NCBI GenBank assembly: GCA_030533445.1 | Contig: CM060065.1 | Span: forward strand, 26,610,974-26,674,973 | Source of the DNA: Cyprinodon diabolis | Lineage: Eukaryota; Chordata; Actinopteri; Cyprinodontiformes; Cyprinodontidae | Reading direction: 5' to 3' | Length of the DNA: 64,000 nt | In this document: positions 22,502 to 34,700 of the stretch, in pieces | Position numbering within the stretch: the stretch's first letter is position 1 | Layout: every line of letters begins with the position of its first letter | The notes under the pieces: model-generated | Database searches by the model: none | What the model saw: only the letters and a program-made list of their open reading frames with translations | What the model was told of the DNA's origin: nothing | Made by a program: the position numbers and the translations under genes

Positions 22502-23451
22502 TTAAGGAAAATTCTTTAAACCATAGCACATTCCCTTCCACTTCTTAGCCTCAGTAAATTTCTTCTGATGTCTCTGGTGCAGGAGTTGTTCCATACAATA
22601 AATGGTACAGTTTTGGTCCATTTCTTCAAAAGGTACTTGTAGGGTTGCAACAAAACCATCCACAAAACATTAAATGAGTTTCACTTCCCAGTCATCTCTA
22701 TCACACATTTTCCTTTTAAATAAACTTTCCAGTATAATGGGTGTACTGTAAACAGACAGCTGATGCAGCTTACCCTCTTCATGGATGCTTTTGAGTCCGT
22801 AACCTTTGCTCTGAATGCATGGATCAAGGCCTATTCTTGCTATCCTTGTAATAAATGAATAGATGAAACTTGGAGAGAAAACCTTGCATAAAATTGATCT
22901 TCAAAAAAGTAATATTCCAGTTTTCTTTGTAAATGTTATTTTATCAAAAGATAAAAAAAAAAAAAAGCTTAAAATATGTTATTGTGTGTGCAATTATATT
23001 TAAATTGCTTGTTTCACGTTACAGGCTGAAAAACACACAAATTTAATTTAATTAAAGTGTTTCCTGCTAAAAGCACCTTACATTCTTCAGTGGATTTAGT
23101 GTAAAATTTACACTGGTTCAGAAACATGTAACAGGAGCCCATTCCTGACAATTTCAGACATTGTTGAAGTCTGACCTTAACACCATCTCCTAATGAAAAG
23201 TCTGTTCATGGAAACATTTCACGGACATTCAGATCAGTAAGCAGCTCAAATAATTGTCATGTTAAGAACTAGTATTATGATCTATGTATAAAGACTTTTT
23301 TTTTACCCAGTGGGACAGGATGCTAGATTATGCTCTGTGTTTTCAAAGGAAAGAAATGCACAACAATGACAACAAGCAAGTACTGATCTTAGTTTTTATT
23401 ATCCAGGTAACTTCTAATCAGGTTGAATTTCCCTTGTCTATAAGGCATTTT

Positions 23452-23470
23452 GTTATATATATATATATTC

Positions 23471-23524
<54 letters not shown>

Positions 23525-23528
23525 TACA
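23452..23528. repeat. (AT)n(AC)n microsatellite
   Basis: A compound dinucleotide tract: TA repeats with a short interruption, then CA repeats. The plus-strand open frame across it (IYIYIYIY) is an artefact of the repeat. Confidence 0.95.
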
Positions 23529-25755
23529 TCACCATATACAATATGTGACTTATGTGAAAGGCTACATACATTATTTGGTCATTTTAAGTAAATAATGATA
23601 ATGAATTTGACACTAATGAGTAACCTTTCATATTCTCAAACAAAGTCCTTTTGCTTATGTGATGCTTAAACATAAAACACTGTGCAGCAGAACTGATACT
23701 GATAGGGTGATAAATAATAAAAATGTCCCTGTGCCTAACATTTTATTCACCCCATGCTTCACAAATTTAAAACTGGGAGTCTGGTATTGCATCAAAGTAG
23801 AAATTTCCATTAGATTGTTGCAACACTCTGGATGTGTCTCATGCAAAATGAACAGCTTCGTCCGCTACAGTAACACTCACTCGTTATAAAGCAAATCTAT
23901 GAGAACGCGATGTAGTGTAATTATGGACCAGGCTTGAAACATTACTACTTAAATTAGAAGTACACCTACCAACATTTTTAAAGGGCAAGTATCACCATTA
24001 CAATATAGAGCTATAAAAGCTTCTATGGCTATAACGGATGTCATGGGCAGGGAGTGAACAGTCAGGCCATTGACGAGACCATAGCTGTTTGTGAGCTTAA
24101 AGTTTATCAGTTCAACATTTTGAGACTTCTGCCAATAGAAAAACTTCACTTAATGACCAGTGCTCCAGATGCCACAATAATTAGCTTCAGTTGCCCCAAA
24201 TGAAGGAGAGTGTTTGAATGTGGCTGCAGCCTGTCCGTAGATTCGTATATGACTTCTTCCCATCGGACACGTTTGTTCACCACCCTGAAGTGGATCAAAC
24301 ATCATGTGATGGGAGGACTTAAAGCAGACAGATTTGAGACAGTGTGCGTCCTCAGAGTAACATTTGACAGCTACATTAATCTAACTAACCCCTTATGAAC
24401 ACAACAGAACCAGTATGTGGAGAAAAAGGCTTTTCTGGCAATGCAGCACTGGTAATAACCTGCTGATGTATGCCATCAGAGTAACAATGCTACTGAGACT
24501 AGGAGGAACAATTACTACATCTGAATGCAGGAGGAATATTTAGCTTTACCAATTACAGGCTTTATCACATTGGGTCATTTGTTGATGATGTCTTTTGTGA
24601 CTCTTGTTACTCAATGGATAAAAGTCGTCTTTATTAATTACATTTGGAGTTAAAGACATTGTTTTAGTAAGTTCTATGCCCTAATGCCAGAGTATAACTT
24701 AAACGTAACACCACTCAACTTTTAGCTGCCTTGTGCTGACCTATTTCATCACAAAACTGGTGATACCTGCCCTTTAGTTTGTATTTCTCCAAACAAAATC
24801 AACCTTTTGGATTTTTACCCTCAACCAACATCTGTCTTCCTCTCCAAACCTTCCTTGTGATGGAAAAAAAATCATCTTTAAGCTGTGCGTTGTTTCATAA
24901 TCCTGTATATTGGTAGCCATAAGACAGATGTACCACTAACCTGAGTAGTATATTAAATTGCAGCAAGTTGAATTGAACTGGTGCTACCTTATTGATGACC
25001 TTTTCTTCACTCTAGCAAAAGCAGCCCTTTTCAAACTTACAATTATTCCTTACAATTATAACTTAGCACGCTTAAGAGCAACTCCAACCATTAGAAATAA
25101 TTTGGCCATCTTTTTCATCATTTTTTTTTTTGTTTCGTTAAGGTACCCCACAAAAAAAAAAAGCACTCCTGCACAATTAATGTTCAATAGAAAATGAGGT
25201 ATGTTCCTTTTTTATCTGTTAGTGCATATCAATGTAACAGTGCAAAATCAATTGCAAAAAAATATATATACACGTTCCACGACCACCTTTTTCAAAAGAC
25301 TAGATTTACAGCATTTACCCGACCATCACTTTTACAAAGCATACAAGAACCCACAATGAGACACAGAACATAGAGTATCCCACTGATTATTTCATCATAA
25401 GACCCCAGGGTGAAGCAAACACTTGAAATATCTGAACCAGGTAATGGTGACCATGAATAAATATCTAGCTAAAGCACTGAAGTATGTTCGTAATAAGAGG
25501 TGGCGTGTCACTTCACAAGTTTTGCACAAACCAACATAAAAAAAACAACCAAACTTCCCTTAGTCATGTTTCATCATTCTAAACCTCTACTGGAATGTTT
25601 AATAATGTGTTCAGTTGATTGACCAAGAAACACAAGACCTAAAAAATAACAATTAAGCATATATCTATCTATATATAGATATATATAAAAAATGAAATCA
25701 AAAGAAAAGTGCACACACTGATGCTATTAAACCCTGTCCGGCGGGGGTGGGGGTC

Positions 25756-25761
25756 TTTATT
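25756..25761 (-). terminator. Candidate MINDY2 polyadenylation signal
   Basis: TTTATT on the plus strand gives AATAAA on the minus strand about 2.8 kb beyond the MINDY2 stop, followed by a C-rich tract. It is one of several possible sites; confidence is low. Confidence 0.25.
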
Positions 25762-28541
25762 TAGGCAGCCAGTTCACTGGTTGTAGTGTGTGGATCACAA
25801 CTTAATGGTTAAGTATTAAATTCTTCAAAGTGTCAAGAAAGTCTTGTGTTTATACATATACAAGTACTAGAAAGCTGTGACTGAGGAAGCAGCTGCAGGC
25901 CGAGGAACTGTGCCGTTAAAAAGCATACAAGCTAGAAAAAGACACCAGGATATGTCCCTTTGTAAAGAGGGCCTGAGAGTAGTTCTGTTGTGAAAAAATA
26001 TGTATGGATTGTCTCAGAGCTCCTGCAAGGGGGTCGCCACCATGTTTTCCTCCTGCTCTAACAGTCAATCTGTATTCAGTCGAGAGAATAAGGGAGATGG
26101 TTTCACAAACGTAGCAAAGACCCTCTTTGGCGAAGTCTTGAGTCTATGATGGAGTGATTGAGTCAAGGCATCCAGCTGGAATGTATAGATAGAAGAATGT
26201 CTCGGGAGGCAGTCCCATGACACAATCATGGCACAAACAACTGGCTCAACCCGTTCTCATGCTCAGTCTTGCAGAGAAACACACACAGGTGGGAAAGGGA
26301 CTGCAAAGAGTTTTAATGTTGAACCTCCAAGCACTACGTTAGTGAATTTCAACATTAAGGCCTTAAACTCAAAAAATATCATACACATCCAGTCCCTAAA
26401 AACAGAGAGCAAAGTTATGCTAAGAGTAAGAGATTTAACACAAAGCCAGATGAATGATGCTGCACGGTCTTAGTTTGACACCAAGTCAGCTCTCAGCAGT
26501 GCAGTCTGAACTTAAACCTCTGCTATTTGTCTTATCCAATCACAGATCAGGAATAAAATGCAGGTTTAGTTAACAAATATCCAAGAATTGCAAATAAACT
26601 ATTACCATTCTATTTTTTCCTTGTCTAATCTGGATGCAGAGCAGCAGAATACATGGAACCAACAAGCATCTGCCAGTAAACCTAAAGCTCTACTCCCAAA
26701 GAACCTGCAGCTGCAGCCTACTTTATAGAAAGGTCATCAAAAAGAGAGATGTACCCAAAAAAGTTGTTAAATTTGAGGACTCACCCTTCCAGCTACTGAA
26801 AAACTTTAAATTGATCCTCTAGAAATTTTGCCTATTGCCAATCCAAATAATTTCAATTTCCAGAATGTTATATTTTGACCTGTGCAACCAAATGCTGACT
26901 ATATATTTCAGTGGAAGAAAAATCTAAGACAAAAAATGTACAAAAGCAACAGTGATAATCACAGCCTAAGAGACCCATGAAGAAAAGCCCATTCAAGAGT
27001 ACGTCACCGTGGCACAAGCTACAACTGTCGTATTCCTGAACCAAAAGATGATACCATCCGCTCCTATTGCAACAGAAGGGATAGCTATGTTTCTCAGAGG
27101 TTAGAGGTCATCTTTGTTGATGACCCTGGACCTCAGAGATCAAGTGAATTTTGCATTTCTTAAGAAACTGAAGGTCTCAGAATCAAGAGGAAGAGTGAGA
27201 GCCATGATGGACTGATGCTGTACTCTTATAAAATGAAACATATTATGTGGATCTACTGCATATTGATGTACTTCTTAGTGGGTTGCATCATAAACCCTTT
27301 TGTATCATTCTTGTGCAATATTTTAATGTTCTGACAAACTGACTGATTTTATTGGAAATAAGCTAAAATTATCGAAAAAAAAAAAAAGGAAAACACAGGT
27401 CACTCTTAAATAACTAGATAATGAGTTTAAGTTTAGAATGAAATTACTGAGATGAAATTCTTTTAGGATAATTGATCGAGATTGTTTGGTGCTTCCTAGT
27501 GCTGACTGATTGTTGAGGCCAGAACAACCGTAGGATCATTCAGCTGTAGCATTGAAGGGTTCATGTATTTTTCTCTTTTCTCAGGAAAAGTCCAGCAACT
27601 CATCAGAAAGCTGATGTTCTCAAGTGAAAAATGTAAGGCCTTCTGCACTCGCCCTAAAAATTGTAATCTTATCTGCCAAAGATAGTCGTGCTGAACACAT
27701 AACAAAACTACCAAATACGCTGCCAAAAGACAAAACAAAAAGTGGATTTCCAAACTTAAACTTTTCCCAATAACGGTGTTCAGTGAACGCACACCACACA
27801 CTATTGTATTACTTAATGTACTGCACTTAAAAAATCACGCATTCACATTCAGACAGCAGAATACAATGATGCCAAACTCCGGTAAGGCAAATCCGAGCAG
27901 AGCGAACTGTGGTCATAAAGTCTTATTAAACAGCTACAGTGTCTGGCAGCTATCTGGCATTATTAACCCTCAGTTTGTAGTGTTTCTGCAGTGGTGTAAC
28001 AGCTGCTATCCAACGGGTTAAAATCCCTTATTGGCTTACAAAAACAAAAAAATGCTCCCAAAAGCTACCTGTATAACTGATAAATAAATCAGACTGGTAT
28101 CTTGGCATCAACAGCTGATTAAATTCAAAAGTGAATCTTTCAAACTATGTTTTCTAACTATTGCTGCCGACAAAAACAAAACAAAACAACAAAGCTTATA
28201 AGCTGCATGAGTGAAAAAACGAAATGAAAAACTCGGTTGCTTTCTATAAAACGCACTGCTCCAGGTAGAATGAAACCAGCAGGTGTTTGAGTGAAGTGAA
28301 CGGCTTGTAAGAAAGTTTGGCCATCTCTATGAAAGACCAGTCACTGTTGTTGTAGCGTCCCTTCCTCCGACGGTCCTTCTCCACTGAGGATTGAGGATAA
28401 CAGGCACCAGTGGTTTTGTGGAACAGCCAGTCTTCTGGTAGTAAGATCTATCCGTCCTTACGTTTGCCGCACCCTGTGAGTCCAGTTTGCAGGGAGACCA
28501 GTGCTGTCTCTTTCACACAGATAAGAAAATGCAAACAACAC

Positions 28542-28566
28542 TCACACACACACACACACACACACT
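28542..28566. repeat. (CA)n microsatellite
   Basis: A CA tract just beyond the MINDY2 stop codon, so it would lie in the 3'UTR as (TG)n. Confidence 0.9.
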
Positions 28567-28581
28567 GAGATACTCTGTGTG

Positions 28582-28758
28582 TTACAAAATAACACACTTG
28601 TCCTTTTCTTTCAGCTCCTTCTTGGCTTTGCGCTCCCCACCTGAAGACTGTTTCCCTGGGCTAGGTGTGGCCCCGCTGTTCGCTGCGGCCCCTGCACCAG
28701 CTGCTGCTGCACTGGCTGCAGCTCCTCCTCTGTCCACCTCGCTTCCGTCCACCTGCTC
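28582..28758 (-). CDS. mindy2: MINDY2 last exon with CVIL prenylation box
   Basis: Encodes 58 residues: an acidic start (EQVDGSEVD), an Ala/Gly-rich low-complexity tract, a Lys/Glu-rich basic stretch and the terminal CVIL. A CaaL box is a geranylgeranyltransferase I substrate, so membrane attachment is predicted. The acceptor is GTGCAG|GAG. Confidence 0.9.
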   Translation of the reverse strand, partial: EQVDGSEVDRGGAAASAAAAGAGAAANSGATPSPGKQSSGGERKAKKELKEKDKCVIL

Positions 28759-31700
28759 CTGCACAGACACAAGAATGCAACGTTAGAGATCCAAACTCGG
28801 ACTACGAAGCAGAAGGGTTCTAATGCAAGAAGCATTTCTTTTCGACATTAAATAGCTGAAAAATAGACGGAAACACACAGAGCCTTAGAACCCGCTACAG
28901 CTCAGACATTATCTCATTGGTGAAAGTCCTTTTAAACACTTCAGCATCAGGAACGCTTGTGTTTTAAGTTAGCAGACTGATAATAAACAAAAGGGAATAT
29001 ATGCTCTTTACTCGTGCCGAGATGTTGTCCATCATTTCTAGAAGCAGTTTAGAAATTAAAAAAAACAAAAAAAATACATCACCTTGTTCACTAAGAAGGA
29101 GCCAAAGGTAACATGGTGAAGTTATCCCTTTATATCTACGCTTTGCTTTTGTTTTTCCTCCGCCTTTGCCATTTTGTCACATTAAGAACACCTGAGTAAA
29201 TGTGAAATGCCATTTTTAAATCATGATTTTGTTGATTAAAGAAAAAAAAATCATTAAAAACATTAACACTACATTCTATCATGTTAAATAACTGTCCCTG
29301 ATTCAACAATATAAAAGAGGCTGTACAAAAAGGGTTTCATTAAACAGACCAAAGACTGTTTTCTTACATCGTCTAATCCTCTCATTAGTCCCATGACCAA
29401 AAATATTCAGTGGACCAACGAGACAAAAAGGGAATTTTTGTAAACAAGGTTTATGTTTTGTTACATTTGGTGTAAAAACTAAAACTAAACCAACAGTGGA
29501 ACATGGTGGTGTTAGCATGGTGGTCTGGGACTGCTTTGCTGCTTCAGGTCTGGAAGACTTGCTATAAATGATGGAATTATGACTTATGGCCTCTATCAGA
29601 AAATCTCGTGCAATATCTGGTCATCAGGATTTGACTTTAAGCTTAAGAAACTTTTGAAAAAAAAGCAGGATAGCGATGAAAAGCACATTATGATCAATCT
29701 TAACTGCTTGAAAAAATTAAGGAGAATAGAAATACCTTTTACTGTCCTACAGAGATGAATATCAGGAGACAATTGCTTAACATAAAAGCACTAATATTTT
29801 CTCACTCCCCAGTATATTTTTAATTATTACTTAGAACTGTATTTATTTATTTTTTTCTCGCATATGTCTCGTTGACAATTCCTCATTTCTAATCAAATAG
29901 ATTTGATGAAAACATGAAACCATGTTAAAGTACCCATTAGATCTAATAATAAATCCCAGTGGCTCTAAGGCAAGGGTGGGCAATTCCAGTTCCTGGGGGC
30001 CGGTATCCTTCAACTTTTAGATGTGCCTTTTGTTCAACACACCTGAATCAAGTAATTAGTTGATTGAGAGGACTTGTGAGAAACTGACTCCATACTGAGG
30101 AGGTAACTCAGCCATTTGCTTCAGGTGTGTTTGATAAAGGAAGGATGTAAAACTTTAAGGACACCGGCCCTCAGGAACTGGAATTGCCCACCCCTGCTCT
30201 AAGGTCTCTCTACCTCCCTCCCCACCTGTGCTTGTGCCTGTGCAGCTGCCGCTTCCTCCTGCTCCTGCTCCTGATAGTACTGGGACGCCCGTCTGTCCTC
30301 TTCCTCCTGAAGCTTTTTGGCTAGCTCCAGGTCACTGATGCCTTCAGGCAGTTGCTCCCACTGCAGGTCTTGGCTTTGCTGTTCCTGCTGCAGGGAGAGT
30401 GCCATCAAATAGTCCTATAGAGCAAACAAAAAACCCCAAAATTAATGTTTTATTATGACTTCAGTTTCTAAATAACAGTGATGTTTATTTAATGGTCCTC
30501 CGATGCCCATTCTTTGTTTATTTTTGTCTGTTGGTTTGCTCCTCATTAAGTATTCAGTTTTTTAGTGAATCCTTGAAAAACAGTCCAGACCTGGTCTATC
30601 TGATCCTGCTGTCCACGGTACACTGTCTCTGGATCAGATGGAGGCCGCAACCTGAACTCTGAATCACAGAAGTTTCCATCTCCGTCAACGTTGTGCAGAC
30701 TCTCCCAGACAACCTTCTCCTCTGTCAGGAAACCCTGGTCAGTAACCAGAAGGTAAAGTTGACCCTAGGAAGCAATGTGAACCACAGTGATTAGAAATAA
30801 TTCATAACACAGCCATGTAGTTTTAACATGACTACAGTAACAAAGTTTTGAAGAAGTGTTTGCTAGAACACAAGTCTTTGTGCAGCTGTTATCGTAATAT
30901 GCACCCTGCTTTGTTTTGCCTTGGAAACATCTGCAGACCCACTTCCCTCCTTTAACAGGAAAGATCTGCTCCATCTGCAGATATGTGTCAAGCTAGCTGG
31001 GACATGTGCACCTCTGGAAAAATATTGGTCTTTAACTGGATGCCAGCTGCACACATTGCTTTTAGGATTTATAGTTATGTAATTAGAAACACTGGATAAG
31101 AAGATAAGAAGTGAGGAAAAAGAGAATGCTTTAGAGTGTGCTGCTGTCCATCTCATCACAGGAATATATTTTTTTCATAATCCCTTTAAATAGAACTCAA
31201 CTCAATGTTTTTGCTGCGTTTTGCACCATATTTTTTTTTGGCACTGCACCTCTCCATTTTAATGCCTTTAGCACCATGTGTAAACTGGTTTTCCTCTTTG
31301 CCTACGCTGTTTACATTCTGATCACTGCTGCACATTATACAGTAAATGAAAATGATCATTTCACTGCTAAGCTGCTCATTCACTGTTGAAAAGCTGTATG
31401 CATTCAAATTACATTTTGTATACACTCTGTGTATAAAAAATGACAATAAAGTCTAAATTTGGTTAATTTGGCCTGATATTAAAATATGTGTCGATCTGAA
31501 ACATCTGGAAAAGGACTGTAGAGGCCATAGAGGTCCTAATTGTTGCCACTAAAAAAGAACCTGTTACCAAAGGCTATACAGTTGTTTACCTTGTATTTGA
31601 TCATGGTGCTAAAGTGGTTATTCCTGAAAAAGACACAGAGTTCTCCTTCTTGCACAGTGGAGGTGAGCTCACATAAGCCATGGTAAGTGAGCTGAGTGGC

Positions 31701-34700
31701 TGTGCTGCTCAGGAACTGCTCCGCCACAATGCCTATGAGAGGACAAGAATAGATGGTTGGTTAATGCACAAAACATTGCTTTTTACATGGGAAACTTACA
31801 GACTTAAATACCAATCAGTTACTTGTCTCTTTCCCTCTGTTTTAATACTGTAAGTCAAATATGTCAGTCTTAAAGAGGCATAGTCATGTTAAATGACATC
31901 TTTTTTGTTTATATACCAGTAACTCACTCTGGTTGCATACAAGGTTTTTCCGCAACATTACCGCCTCCTGTTGGAGTATTATTTGTTATTCTTGTGTCCT
32001 CCGCTTTGTTTTTAGCATTTTATTGTGTTTAATGATTTCATACCAATGAAAATGTTTCAGCCTATGACTTTTTATTCATTTCATTTTTTGTAGGAACAGG
32101 GATTTTATTTTTCCTGGACGTTCTGATAGGAGGCAGGATTCACCAGAACTTAGAGTTGCTGTAGATCAGCTTATTTAATGATTACTGGCTGGGCTTTGTC
32201 CACTCTGAGCTGTTGCTTTATTGCGAGGCATTGCAGGACGGCTGGGCTCGGTCAGGCTCTATTAGGTAGATCTTTCAATTGCCACCATTTGGCTTTCTGA
32301 TAGTTCTGCAGTACTGCTGTCTGATGGTGCCATATCCGTTTATATCTGCTTATCTTTCCCGGTGCAGGAATTCTACTTCGGCTCAAAAAGAAAACACTAT
32401 CAGACTGACACTTGATGTATATAATCTCTTCTCATATGACCTGACTATGCCTCTTTAAAGTAAAGGACGGGCGGTTGAGCAAGCAGATGAATATATGCAT
32501 GGATGGATACTTTTTTACATACTTAAATTTTTTTTTAGCCAAGCCAGAACCTATGTACAGAAATGCATGAGATGGAAAACGCAACATATGCAACAAAATT
32601 AAACCGTTTTCTTGTGTGGGGCTCACATCAAGAACAGAAACACTGCCTCACTCATCTTAGAACCCAGTTTAAGGTGATTTACATTAGTTGATGGGTACCA
32701 TTAATAGTATATGAGTCCTCAAGCAAGATTTGCACTACCGATGTAGAAGAACAACAGCAAAGACAAGGTTTTCTGTGTCAGTACATTGTTGACTCAGCTT
32801 TAAAATGTTGGCTTTCAGTCTTGCTGGGAGCTATTCAGGCAGCTCGGTGTGTAAATATTTGGTTGAACCTTTCTGAAATCTGTGACCTGAAGAACTATGT
32901 CATTTAAACAAATTCCTATTCTGTTCTTCTATCCAAAGTAAAAGATGTCTTAATCAAATGCAGAAATATGACTGTCTGCCCTCAGGTCAGTACAGTAAAA
33001 GAGACAGGAGGCTAGTAAGTGTTCAGGAAGCTAGATCTCACCTTCCCCTGCCAGCTCGCTGTTTTCTGACTGTTTGCAGGATATTATCTTCTCCACCAGC
33101 TGGTTGTAGCTGCAGTTGCCCACGGCTTTCACAATTTCATGCATCTGCAAGAGAAGATAAAAGCTGTGAGAAAGAACCTACCGAAAAAGAAAGGTTTTAA
33201 TAACATCCTGTTTGCATGTTTCTCTGTTCATTAGTTTAACAATCGAAAAGAAACAAAAAGACATTTTGTTGACATCCAAGAGTTAAAATTACAGAACGCT
33301 ATTATTTCATGCGCTTTAGCATATGTCATATCAATGTTCATTAGCTGTTGGTTGGATAATTGGAGATGGATAGCATAAAGCAGAGCCTGTTAGGGAAGAA
33401 TAATCCAGAACATTGAATTGCAAGTCTCCAAAGACCTAAATATACTTGCTAAAATGGAAACATTTGCTCTCTGTCTTCCAGAATTGCAAGAACAAGATTA
33501 TGTCATCCTTTTCCTCCCTCCTGATTTTTGGGTTTTTGCATCTTATTCTTGATGTAACATATGGACAGAGCTTTGTAATTGGGATTTGAGGCAGACAACT
33601 GTTATATACAAAATGTGAGATAGCAGGGACCTATGAGGACCTGCTCATCAGTTCTACTTAAGTATGAAAAGTCTGGACCTTTGCTATTATCATTGCCCCC
33701 TCAGGTTAAAAATATAAAATAATCTGCTCTTGTAAAGTATGTAAAGTCCTTAACTTGAAGACTGAATTAGACCCAGTTTGGAAATAGAGAAAAATCAGAA
33801 GATTTTTAAGATTATGACTCATTGTAAGACATTTTTACTGTCCCCCATAATGATAGTCCATAATTAAGTTTCTAATGATTATTTAAGCTCCTCACTCCAT
33901 CTCTAAGGCAGAGTTCGACCCATCTTCCTGAGGAAACTCACTTTGGCTGCTTGTATGCGGGATCTTGTTCTTTCAATAATGATTCATAACTAATGAGCAT
34001 TGTTGAGGGTCAGAGCAAAGATGGACCAGTAAAGATAATCTAATTTGCTTTTTGGCTCAGGCCGTTCTTCTACACAACAAAACTGAATATTGCCACCATT
34101 GCAGATGTGGCCTTAAACCGTTCTCCCGTTCTATCCTGCTATCATTAGTCAACATGACCACAAGACACTTAAATTCCTCTGCTTGAAAGAGAGAGTGATA
34201 ACCAAGCAGGAGGAAGCAGTACAACCGTTTCCAGTCAAAACCAAATTCCTCTGACTTAGAGGAGCTAACTCTCATCCCAACCACTTGGGCATGGGGAGGT
34301 CATAGTCTGTAGAAACCAACACCAACACATAGTTTGTGGAAATCAAAAATAAGATCCTAAGGTCACCACATCAGGGACCATATCCCTGCACAATTACACC
34401 CATCCTAAAGTGGTTTGGTATGACGGGCAGCCCTGGTGGAGCCGACATATCAAGGGGTCCTACTTTGGGCTGAGATTGCCAAGCCCCAAGAGCCAAAGAC
34501 TCATCATCAAACGCCCACTCACGGGTTCCCCTCCAGGCCCGGCCCTATAAGGGTGTCCCTGTCTCCCTAATCTGGGTAAGACTTGCCTCTTTTTGTGGTT
34601 GGGCCATACTGTCTGCATCACAACAGCAATTCATTTACAGTTCTCTAGATTTCAAGGAAAACCCAGACGTGTCTGAATGGAATATAATGTATGTCAAAGA

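Larger units (their letters stand above)
20716..28581. other. Tail-to-tail interval between SLTM and MINDY2
   Basis: No coding exon on either strand. Part of it is probably MINDY2 3'UTR (minus strand), which can be long in vertebrates. A minus-strand AATAAA reads from 25756-25761, one candidate 3' end. Repeats here: an old LINE-tail-like stretch at 20895-21060, a TTAA MITE at 22129-22501 and an (AT)n(AC)n microsatellite at 23452-23528. The remainder is AT-rich, and I recognise nothing in it. Confidence 0.5.

Noticed and set aside
23284..23595. Plus-strand open frame of 103 codons
   Set aside because: It runs through the (AT)n(AC)n microsatellite and reads IYIYIY; not a gene.
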